From an uncultured Clostridia bacterium (lineage in GTDB: Bacteria > Bacillota > Clostridia > Oscillospirales > Acutalibacteraceae): 5,332 bases of DNA. Below the pieces are notes generated by a model. The model was given only the letters and a program-made list of their open reading frames with translations, had not been told where the DNA came from and ran no database searches. Shown here piece after piece: positions 1 through 5,026 of this stretch (within the stretch, counting starts at the first letter, position 1; each line of letters begins with the position of its first letter). Location: contig CAJFUH010000014.1 of assembly GCA_904420155.1 (NCBI GenBank), forward strand, positions 1-5,332, given 5' to 3'. Made by a program: the position numbers and the translations under genes.

Positions 1-608
1 CCTTTGGCGAAGGGAACAAACCGGCTGCTGAAAGAGGTCCAGCCCACAATGGTCTCCAACACGTCGTTGCGCAGCATAAAGGCCATTTGATCGATCACCA
101 TCAGGAGGATGGACACGCCGAATGTACTGACGGCGGCGATAATCTGGCTTTCCGTGAGGCTGGACAAAAAGATGCCGATAGAGATCATAGCGCCGGCGTA
201 TAGCAAGGAACCCAGGACGTTGCCAAAGACGATCCCCCAACTGAGGTCGGCGTAAAAGGAGATGACCAGGCAGGGGAACAAACTGAGGGCCAGGCCGATA
301 GCATATACCGTCAGCGCCGCCAGGAATTTACCCGCTACCAAAGAGTACAGCCCCACCGGGGAAGTAAGCAGCATCTGGTCCGTGCGGTTTTTCCGGTCTT
401 CGCTCATACTCTTCATGGTAATCAAGGGGATCACCATCATGCCCCACATAAACATCATATTATAAACGCTGGAAAGATAATAGGTGGAACCGGAAAGCAG
501 CACCTGATAGAAGTAGTATCCAAAGAGGGCGCTGAGCACGCCGATGCAGACATAGCCGATAGGTGAGGAAAAATAGGCTTTTAATTCCCGTTTTGCAATG
601 GCTCTCAT
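1..608 (-). CDS. ABC-2 type transporter permease, GldF/NosY-like (partial, C-terminus outside window)
   Basis: Membrane subunit of an ABC exporter, expected to pair with the ATPase encoded just upstream. I translated 202 codons from the ATG at 608; the reading frame is open to the left edge, so the C-terminus is missing. The N-terminus (MRAIAKRELKAYFSSPIGY) has the short basic amphipathic start and the F-x-x-P-x-G-Y motif common in GldF/NosY-like permeases. Hydrophobic segments lie at about residues 17-38, 50-65, 95-119, 126-150 and 156-179. Between the second and third is the charged cytoplasmic loop MSEDRKNRTDQMLLTSPV (68-85), which corresponds to the EE-R-x-G-T-x-E-L-L-L-T-x-P motif of the family. 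The start is set by AGGAGG at 616-621 with a 7-base spacer, and the ATG overlaps the ATPase stop as ATGA, suggesting translational coupling. The substrate cannot be deduced. The family call is firm; the GldF rather than general ABC-2 label is inference. Confidence 0.9.
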   Translation of the reverse strand, partial: MRAIAKRELKAYFSSPIGYVCIGVLSALFGYYFYQVLLSGSTYYLSSVYNMMFMWGMMVIPLITMKSMSEDRKNRTDQMLLTSPVGLYSLVAGKFLAALTVYAIGLALSLFPCLVISFYADLSWGIVFGNVLGSLLYAGAMISIGIFLSSLTESQIIAAVSTFGVSILLMVIDQMAFMLRNDVLETIVGWTSFSSRFVPFAK

Positions 609-1609
609 TTTTCGCCCTCCTTTGCGGTATGGTCTGGGGAACCGGAAATGTCCAAAAGAGGATCTCCCGATTCCTGGGGTGGGGAGGAAGTGAGCTTCAG
701 GAAGATTTCTTCCAGTGTCATCCCCTCTTTGCGCAGGCCCAACAGAGGGTAGGAAGCCTGGGCCAACTGTTCAAAAACAGCCTGGCGGGGATCGGTATCC
801 GGATCCAGGGAAAGGGAAAATTCAAACACGCCTTTTTCGCTTTGTACGCCCCGCTGTACCTGCCGGATCCCTGGGATGGCGGATAGAAGGGCCGCAACCT
901 TTTGCGGGTCCCCTTTGATTTCCGCAGCCAGTTTTCCGCCGCCGGATAACCCGCGGCTGAGACTTTCAGTGGTGCCGTCCGCCACGATACGCCCTTGATT
1001 GATGATTAAGATCCGGTCGCACACGGATTGGACTTCCGGCAAGATATGAGAGCTAAATACCACGGTATGCCGTTCCCCTAAATTCCGGATCAGGCTTCGA
1101 ATTTCTGTGATCTGCTGGGGATCCAGCCCAATGGTGGGTTCGTCCAGAATCAGTACAGGGGGATCGCCAATGAGGGCTTGGGCCAACCCTACCCGTTGCT
1201 GGTACCCTTTGGATAGGTTGCGGATCAGCCTGCCCCAGACCTTTTGCAATTTAACCCGTTGGCAGATATCCTCCAAGTGTTTTTGCCTGGGCTCCTGCGC
1301 CCCCTTGAGCTCATAAGCGAATTCCAGGTATTCCCGGACGGTCATGTCCTTATACAAAGGCGGTACCTCCGGCAGATAGCCAATGAGCCGTTTGGCCTGG
1401 CGGGGCTGTTCCAGCATATGGTATCCCCCCACCCGGACGCTGCCGGAACTGGGGGACAGATAGCCGGTGATGATATTCATGGTGGTGGATTTCCCCGCCC
1501 CGTTGGGTCCTAGAAATCCCAAGATTTTCCCTTTTTCCGCGGTAAAAGTGATGTCCTGTAGGGCCTGTACACTTCCGAAGTGTTTGCTCAGGTGATTCAC
1601 TTCAATCAT
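605..1609 (-). CDS. ABC transporter ATP-binding protein (ABC-2/GldA-like exporter ATPase)
   Basis: Cytoplasmic nucleotide-binding subunit that would power the adjacent permease. The 334-residue product shows Walker A GPNGAGKST at 34-42, signature LSKGYQQRV at 132-140, Walker B VLILDEP at 152-158 with catalytic Glu157, D-loop GLDP at 161-164 and H-loop His188. The Q-loop position reads YLPE (78-81), with Glu where many ABC ATPases have Gln; this is usual in GldA-like and other ABC-2 export ATPases. Residues from about 230 form the C-terminal extension seen in this group, ending in a polar, proline- and acid-containing tail. The start at 1609 was chosen because AGGAGG lies 6 bases upstream and MIEVNHLSKHFG is the normal family N-terminus. 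The frame stays open to 1672, but those 21 extra codons lack such support. It overlaps the permease gene by 4 bases, so the two form an operon. Confidence 0.95.
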   Translation of the reverse strand: MIEVNHLSKHFGSVQALQDITFTAEKGKILGFLGPNGAGKSTTMNIITGYLSPSSGSVRVGGYHMLEQPRQAKRLIGYLPEVPPLYKDMTVREYLEFAYELKGAQEPRQKHLEDICQRVKLQKVWGRLIRNLSKGYQQRVGLAQALIGDPPVLILDEPTIGLDPQQITEIRSLIRNLGERHTVVFSSHILPEVQSVCDRILIINQGRIVADGTTESLSRGLSGGGKLAAEIKGDPQKVAALLSAIPGIRQVQRGVQSEKGVFEFSLSLDPDTDPRQAVFEQLAQASYPLLGLRKEGMTLEEIFLKLTSSPPQESGDPLLDISGSPDHTAKEGEK

Positions 1610-1615
1610 AGAAAA

Positions 1616-1621
1616 CCTCCT
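1616..1621 (-). promoter_or_regulatory. Ribosome binding site fixing the ATPase start
   Basis: Perfect AGGAGG on the minus strand, 6 bases from the ATG at 1609. It selects this start over the in-frame ATG at 1672, which would add 21 residues not typical of the family. Confidence 0.85.
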
Positions 1622-1691
1622 GCTGTTGATGATTCGGTCTATGCGAAGCCCATAGGACTGCGCAACAATCATATATTAGGTATATGAAATG

Positions 1692-1700
1692 ATCATATCA
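1692..1700 (-). promoter_or_regulatory. Candidate extended -10 promoter for the ABC operon
   Basis: The minus strand reads TGATATGAT, an extended -10 (TGn plus TATGAT, 5 of 6 matches to TATAAT). No good -35 hexamer sits 16-19 bases upstream, so the extended element would have to carry recognition. Initiation about 7 bases downstream would give a leader of roughly 75 bases before the ATPase ATG. It lies just downstream of the terminator at 1775-1809, in keeping with independent transcription of the exporter. The region is AT-rich, so a chance match is possible. Confidence 0.4.
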
Positions 1701-1774
1701 GATAAGTGTAAATAATTTATGAAAGAACCAGAAACCACATAGAAAAATATTTTCGCATCTTTGTGTCTAAATGG

Positions 1775-1809
1775 AAAAAAAGGAAGTTCCTCCCTTCAGG
1801 AGAACCCCC
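1775..1809 (-). terminator. Intrinsic terminator after the 98-residue orphan gene
   Basis: Read on the minus strand, GGGGGTTC (1802-1809) pairs with GAACTTCC (1782-1789) through 8 pairs, two of them G-U. Three more pairs form above a single bulged base, closing a 5-base loop. The hairpin is followed at once by seven T residues (1775-1781). It lies about 45 bases past the stop of the gene at 1855-2151 and upstream of the ABC promoter, separating the two transcription units. Confidence 0.65.
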
Positions 1810-1854
1810 TTCTCTTGTCAGATGATGATGGCACTGACTGCACCCGTATTACAG

Positions 1855-2151
1855 TTATCCTTTCCGCTTTTTCCACAAGATCAGATCCGCGTCAGAACCG
1901 TTTTCTCCGTATTCGCACACCAATAGAATGGATTCGTCCGCCGCCAGGCCATAACAGCGGGAACTGCCCTTTTTACAAACTTCCGCGCCCCAATACCATT
2001 GATCATCTTCCAGGAGTTTGGCTGTCTGCCCGCTGGGAAAGGTATATTCCAGGTTGATAAAATCGCCCCGGAGCCTGTTTAACCGGCTTATTTCTTTCAG
2101 TTCTTCGATATCCAACGCATGAAATTCTTTCAGAAGTTCTTCTTGTGGCAT
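1855..2151 (-). CDS. Hypothetical protein, 98 residues, unknown function
   Basis: I do not recognise this protein. It is soluble-looking, with no signal peptide or membrane segment. Residues 3-28 are rich in Leu, Glu, Lys and Arg and probably helical. Residues 31-93 alternate hydrophobic and polar residues with many aromatics (WYWG at 52-55, LILWKK at 90-95), suggesting a small beta-rich domain. There are three cysteines (59, 66, 79) in no recognisable metal motif. That it is a real gene is supported by signals around it: AAGGA at 2157-2161 five bases before the ATG, a good promoter at 2188-2216, and an intrinsic terminator downstream. It therefore looks monocistronic. The fold and role are unknown, and homologue searches would be needed to name it. 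Confidence 0.75.
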   Translation of the reverse strand: MPQEELLKEFHALDIEELKEISRLNRLRGDFINLEYTFPSGQTAKLLEDDQWYWGAEVCKKGSSRCYGLAADESILLVCEYGENGSDADLILWKKRKG

Positions 2152-2187
2152 GTCTTTCCTTCTGTTTCATTATAAAAAATATGATAT

Positions 2188-2216
2188 ATTATAATGCTTC
2201 ATAGGCGCGATAGCAA
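2188..2216 (-). promoter_or_regulatory. Sigma-A-like promoter for the 98-residue gene
   Basis: The minus strand has TTGCTA (2211-2216, 4 of 6 matches to the -35 consensus), a 17-base spacer and a perfect TATAAT (2188-2193). Initiation near 2181 would give a leader of about 30 bases containing the AAGGA ribosome binding site. Confidence 0.7.
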
Positions 2217-2267
2217 GAGAAATAAAATGACTTAGGAATCAACATTTTCTTTCTTTTCTGTATCAGC

Positions 2268-2435
2268 TCAAAAAAATTTTTCCCGATATACCTGTAAAAC
2301 AGGTTCCGGGATAGGGATGTATACGCATTCAGAACAGATTCCCAGGTCGTCGAGAGAAATATGATCTAAAATGCAACGGCCTTTTTGATAGTAAATACAA
2401 AAATTATTTTCACATTTAATCAAGATCATCACCAT
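2268..2435 (-). CDS. Small cysteine-rich protein, putative metal-binding, 55 residues
   Basis: A 55-residue protein with five cysteines spaced C8-x4-C13-x7-C21-x12-C34-x2-C37, within IKCENNFCIYYQKGRC and GICSEC. The spacing suggests a small zinc- or iron-sulfur-binding fold; that role is inference. I have the impression of short proteins of this layout in Clostridia but cannot name a family. The frame is open to a TTG at 2507, but that TTG is part of the -35 box of a strong promoter (2478-2507), so translation must begin later. ATG at 2435 or ATG at 2429 (53 residues) are the candidates; neither has a clear Shine-Dalgarno. The leader would be about 35 bases. It is divergent from the ribbon-helix-helix gene. 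No hairpin terminator is seen just after its stop, and the next minus-strand gene downstream has its own promoter. Confidence 0.65.
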   Translation of the reverse strand: MVMILIKCENNFCIYYQKGRCILDHISLDDLGICSECVYIPIPEPVLQVYREKFF

Positions 2436-2477
2436 ACCATTTAGATTTTTATTAGTCAAAAATGCGTCATTTTTACC

Positions 2478-2507
2478 ATTATAACATCTGGTGGGGTAAG
2501 ATATCAA
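2478..2507 (-). promoter_or_regulatory. Strong sigma-A-like promoter for the cysteine-rich protein gene
   Basis: The minus strand carries TTGATA (2502-2507, 5 of 6 matches), an 18-base spacer and TATAAT (2478-2483) preceded by TG in the extended -10 position. This is the best promoter in the window. It shows that the upstream in-frame TTG at 2507 is not a start codon. Confidence 0.75.
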
Positions 2508-2518
2508 TAAGACTGTAA

Positions 2519-2569
2519 TGGGTTTATGCTACAAAAAGATACCCGCCTTAAACGCGGACACAAAACCCA
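2519..2569. repeat. Nested inverted repeat upstream of the ribbon-helix-helix gene
   Basis: TGGGTTT (2519-2525) is complementary to AAACCCA (2563-2569), enclosing a shorter pair CCGC (2543-2546) and GCGG (2554-2557). On the plus strand this could fold as a stem with a second stem inside. The arms are short, so the structure is tentative. Confidence 0.3.
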
Positions 2570-2580
2570 AAAATAGAAAT

Positions 2581-2611
2581 ACCTGCGATGCGCGAATTGC
2601 TCACCGCAGGT
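2581..2611. repeat. Inverted repeat, possible operator or leader hairpin of the ribbon-helix-helix gene
   Basis: The arms ACCTGCGATG (2581-2590) and CACCGCAGGT (2602-2611) match at 9 of 10 positions across an 11-base centre. A direct repeat CAGGTG occurs at 2607-2612 and 2620-2625, 13 bases apart, so the same core appears three times just before the regulator gene. Arc-like proteins commonly bind paired half-sites and often repress their own genes; applying this here is inference. No clear plus-strand promoter was found between 2508 and 2643. Confidence 0.45.
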
Positions 2612-2643
2612 GTGGGTGACAGGTGATTATATTGGAAAAGGAT

Positions 2644-2814
2644 ATGGCTCGTTATACCCTTAGGGTGGATCGGGAACTTTTGGAAAAGTTCCGGTATATT
2701 TCTAATTATGAAGGCCGTTCTGCCAATCGTCAATTGGAGCAATATATGATAAAAAGTATCCGGGAATTTGAAAAAGAGCACGGGAAAATTATTCTTCCGG
2801 AACAGGAAAACTGA
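2644..2814 (+). CDS. Arc-like ribbon-helix-helix DNA-binding protein
   Basis: A 56-residue probable transcription factor. The sequence starts MARYTLRVDRELLEKFRYIS: residues 3-8 (RYTLRV) fit the beta-strand that inserts into the major groove, 10-22 the first helix, GRSAN (24-28) the tight turn and start of the second helix, and 29-46 the second helix. This is the full Arc/MetJ-type fold at its usual size, which acts as an intertwined dimer. There is no second domain, so a toxin partner or ligand site is not evident; an antitoxin role cannot be excluded, but no toxin-like gene follows because a terminator begins at the stop codon. The start is uncertain. ATG 2644 gives the family N-terminus, but its ribosome site is poor (GGAAA at 2634-2638). 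In-frame TTG 2632 (with AGGTG 6 bases before it) and GTG 2623 are alternatives adding 4 or 7 residues. Confidence 0.8.
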   Translation: MARYTLRVDRELLEKFRYISNYEGRSANRQLEQYMIKSIREFEKEHGKIILPEQEN

Positions 2815-2850
2815 AAGAGCTGGAAATAGGATTCCGGCTCTTTTTCTTTT
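2814..2850 (+). terminator. Strong intrinsic terminator of the ribbon-helix-helix gene
   Basis: Stem 2814-2825 pairs with 2832-2843 over 12 positions with one U-G wobble, with a 6-base loop ATAGGA. The T-rich tail TTTTTCTTTT (2841-2850) overlaps the stem end. The stem's first base is the last base of the TGA stop codon, so the gene is monocistronic on the downstream side. Confidence 0.9.
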
Positions 2851-2917
2851 GGTAAAATGCGGGAGGCTTTCTGAAAGGTTTTTTAACGCCTATTTTCTCA
2901 AAGAAAGCTTATTTCTG

Positions 2918-2977
2918 TTTGCGCTCTCTTTCCGCCCTTTCTCTGCCGCCAGAGAAAGGGCGGAAAGAGAGCGCAAA
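2918..2977. repeat. Perfect 27-bp inverted repeat (long hairpin)
   Basis: Positions 2918-2944 are exactly complementary to 2951-2977, separated by a 6-base loop GCCGCC. The left arm is pyrimidine-rich (it includes TTTCCGCCC) and the right arm purine-rich (GGGCGGAAA). In RNA or extruded DNA this would be a very stable 27-pair hairpin. No transposase or other gene lies inside or beside it. The plus-strand frame across it is not a credible gene, since its Arg/Glu-rich end is simply the translated purine-rich arm. Confidence 0.95.
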
Positions 2978-3002
2978 GGGGGGAGTCGTGTCTCCCCCCT
3001 TT
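2975..3002. repeat. Perfect 11-bp inverted repeat abutting the long hairpin
   Basis: AAAGGGGGGAG (2975-2985) pairs with CTCCCCCCTTT (2992-3002) around a 6-base loop TCGTGT. The three A residues at 2975-2977 are shared with the preceding 27-bp hairpin. With A residues on one side and T residues on the other it resembles a bidirectional terminator, but only three T residues follow the stem on either strand, so termination is uncertain. Confidence 0.9.
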
Positions 3003-3052
3003 GAACCCCTTACAAAGGCCGCTGCGGCGGGTCTTCTAAGAAAGCCCGGGAA

Positions 3053-3130
3053 GTATGCCGGCTCAGAATGAGCGGCTCCGCCCGCTCAAATCGCCGTCAT
3101 ACCTCAGTCGTACCGCTCGTCTAATTTTTT
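3053..3130. repeat. GC-rich nested and alternative inverted repeats ending in a T-run
   Basis: GTATGCCGGC (3053-3062) pairs with GCCGTCATAC (3093-3102) with one mismatch. Inside it, TGAGCGG (3069-3075) pairs perfectly with CCGCTCA (3082-3088) around a 6-base loop. Two competing pairings exist: GCTCA (3061-3065) with TGAGC (3069-3073), and GAGCGG (3070-3075) with a second CCGCTC (3113-3118). Six T residues follow at 3125-3130. This is compatible with a switchable RNA structure or a compound terminator; function is inference. Confidence 0.6.
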
Positions 3131-3414
3131 CCTATTAGCATACAGAGAACACAGATGATGTTTTTTGCAAAAAGAAAAAATGGGCGAGGGTGAGCGCAAG
3201 GACAGGATGGTAGAAAAGGTTATCAAACAAAAATAACCTGTGATCAAACATAGGCTGGGAACCCAGTTGCAAATTTCCATATTCTCATAAACAATGAAAG
3301 GGAAAAATAGTTTATAGAAAGATATCCCAAAAACAAACCGGGAAAATTCCAACAAACTACACAAAATTAGACAAGTTAAAACAGATAAAGATACACACTA
3401 TGCCTTAAAACCTA
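3131..3414. other. AT-rich intergenic region with no gene seen
   Basis: I find no credible coding sequence here. It is A-rich on the plus strand. Minor symmetry exists: AGGTTAT (3217-3223) with ATAACCT (3233-3239), and CTGGG (3255-3259) with CCCAG (3262-3266). No recognisable catabolite-repression (cre) site was found by eye upstream of malQ. Confidence 0.5.
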
Positions 3415-3443
3415 TTGAATCCTTTCTTGCTTTATGCTACTAT
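3415..3443 (+). promoter_or_regulatory. Candidate promoter of the malQ-glycogen phosphorylase operon
   Basis: TTGAAT (3415-3420, 4 of 6 matches), a 17-base spacer and TACTAT (3438-3443, 4 of 6 matches) preceded by TG in the extended -10 position. Transcription from about 3450 would leave a leader of some 60 bases before malQ. The overlapping TATAAA at 3441-3446 is a poorer-spaced alternative -10. Confidence 0.45.
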
Positions 3444-3511
3444 AAAAAAGGTAACCATATGGTTTCTTACAAACAGGAATTTTCTAAAAAAAGGGAATGA
3501 GAGAACGATTT

Positions 3512-5026
3512 ATGACAAGACACGCAGGTATCTTGATGCATTTAACTTCCCTGCCCTCCCCTTACGGCGTCGGGACTATGGGAAAAGCGGCTTATGAATT
3601 TGCAGATTTTCTCCAGCAGGCGGGACAGACCTATTGGCAACTGCTTCCGGTAGGCCCCACCAGCTACGGGGATTCCCCCTACCAGTCATTTTCCACCTAT
3701 GCGGGAAACCCTTATTTGATCGATCTGGATTTGCTGGCGGAAGAAGGGTTGTTATTCCCTGAAGATTATCAGGACCGGGAATGGGGGCAAGACACGGAAG
3801 CCGTGGACTATGGGGCGTTATATAACAATCGGTTTGCTGTGCTGCGCCGGGCTTATGAACGCGGAAAGCAGAAAGATCAGAAAGCATATCGCCGGTTTGA
3901 AAAGCAGAACCAGGCTTGGCTGGATGATTATGCGCTGTTTATGGCGATAAAGTCCCATTTTGACATGAAAGCCTGGTACCAATGGCCGGATAAGGGAATC
4001 CGCCTGCATAAAAAGAAAAGTATGGAGCAGTATGCTTCCCTGTTGAAAGATGAAATTTCCTTTTGGAAATATGTGCAATACCTGTTTTTCTCCCAGTGGA
4101 GACGGCTCAAAAAATATGTCAATGGGTTGGGTATCCGGTTATTTGGCGATATGCCTATCTATGTGGCGCTGGACAGCGCGGACGCCTGGGCCAACCCGGA
4201 AGTGTTTTGGCTGGACAAAGAGCGCAAGCCCGTGTGTGTAGCGGGATGCCCGCCCGACTATTTTTCTGAAACCGGGCAGCTCTGGGGAAACCCTTTATAC
4301 AACTGGAAATACTTAAAGGAAACCCATTACGGCTGGTGGATGGACCGGATCCGCCATGCCTCCAAGATTTTCGACGTCACCCGTATCGACCACTTTCGGG
4401 CGTTCCACAACTATTACGCCATTCCTTTTGGCGCGGAAAACGCCGTCAAAGGGGAATGGAAAAAAGGCCCCGGTATGGATTTTTTCCGTACCCTGCGCCA
4501 TAGCGTGGGGGATATCCCCATTATTGCGGAAGATCTGGGATTTTTGACCCCCGGCGTGCACCGCCTGCTCAAACAGACCGGATACCCGGGTATGAAAATT
4601 TTACAGTTTGCTTTTGATTCCGGGGAAGAAAACAATTATCTCCCCCACAATTACGACGCCAACAGCGTGGTGTACACGGGGACCCACGATAACGATACCA
4701 CAGCGGGATGGTTTGCCGCGGCGAAGGCCGCGGATCGGAATTTCGCGGCGCAGTATTGTCGGCTTACCAAAACGGAAGGGTACCACTGGGGGTTAATCCG
4801 CACCGCGTACGCCAGCGTCAGTTTTTTGGCAATAGCCCAGATGCAGGACTTTTTAGGGCTTCCCTCCCGGTGCCGGATGAATACACCGTCCACGGCCCAA
4901 GGCAATTGGCAATGGAGAATGAAGGCCGGGGCGGCAACCCCGGCACTGGCAAAAAAGATTCGGAAATTAGCCACCCTATATGGCAGATTGGAGCGTCAAG
5001 ATGATCAAGCTGATGAAGAAAGATAA
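3512..5026 (+). CDS. malQ: 4-alpha-glucanotransferase (amylomaltase, GH77)
   Basis: A cytoplasmic disproportionating enzyme that transfers maltosyl and longer alpha-1,4-glucan units between maltodextrins and releases glucose. The 504-residue length is normal for bacterial amylomaltase. The N-terminus (GILMHLTSLPSPYGVGTMG) is the family signature. The GH77 catalytic residues are present: nucleophile Asp293 in RIDHFRAF, acid/base Glu340 in IIAEDLG, and stabiliser Asp393 in GTHDNDT. The C-terminal MQDFLGLPSRCRMNTPSTAQ (about 447-466) and the following GNWQWRM are also typical. I prefer ATG 3512 because it places the N-terminus as in the family and has GAGAG 8 bases upstream. ATG 3497 (five residues longer) has AAAGGG almost touching it, which is too close for a good ribosome site. 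The end overlaps the next gene by 26 bases, so the two are co-transcribed. Confidence 0.97.
   Translation: MTRHAGILMHLTSLPSPYGVGTMGKAAYEFADFLQQAGQTYWQLLPVGPTSYGDSPYQSFSTYAGNPYLIDLDLLAEEGLLFPEDYQDREWGQDTEAVDYGALYNNRFAVLRRAYERGKQKDQKAYRRFEKQNQAWLDDYALFMAIKSHFDMKAWYQWPDKGIRLHKKKSMEQYASLLKDEISFWKYVQYLFFSQWRRLKKYVNGLGIRLFGDMPIYVALDSADAWANPEVFWLDKERKPVCVAGCPPDYFSETGQLWGNPLYNWKYLKETHYGWWMDRIRHASKIFDVTRIDHFRAFHNYYAIPFGAENAVKGEWKKGPGMDFFRTLRHSVGDIPIIAEDLGFLTPGVHRLLKQTGYPGMKILQFAFDSGEENNYLPHNYDANSVVYTGTHDNDTTAGWFAAAKAADRNFAAQYCRLTKTEGYHWGLIRTAYASVSFLAIAQMQDFLGLPSRCRMNTPSTAQGNWQWRMKAGAATPALAKKIRKLATLYGRLERQDDQADEER

Noticed and set aside
563..886. Plus-strand open frame opposite the ABC genes
   Set aside because: It is antisense to the well-supported permease and ATPase; no ribosome site and no recognisable domain.
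2523..2532. TTTATGCTAC shared with 3431-3440 at the malQ promoter, suggesting a common regulator site
   Set aside because: A shared 10-base string is expected by chance several times in a window of this size, and the flanking sequence does not match as a block.
2543..2557. Minus-strand CCGC/GCGG hairpin followed by CTTTTT as a terminator
   Set aside because: The stem has only four good pairs plus wobbles, and no minus-strand gene lies upstream of it in the window to terminate.
2768..3004. Plus-strand open frame of 78 residues crossing the 27-bp hairpin
   Set aside because: It starts inside the regulator gene, runs through its terminator, and its Arg/Glu-rich end is only the translated palindrome arm.
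2851..3130. Insertion sequence or CRISPR array as the explanation for the repeats
   Set aside because: No transposase frame lies between or beside the repeats, no target-site duplication is apparent, and there are no regularly spaced direct repeats with spacers.
3104..3364. Minus-strand open frame of 86 residues, hydrophobic and cysteine-containing
   Set aside because: It begins at a TTG with no ribosome binding site, overlaps the structured GC-rich region, and has a Phe/Ser/Leu-rich composition expected from reading A-rich DNA on the other strand.
4651..4974. Minus-strand open frame of 107 residues opposite malQ
   Set aside because: The plus strand here encodes the conserved malQ C-terminal motifs, so this is a shadow frame.
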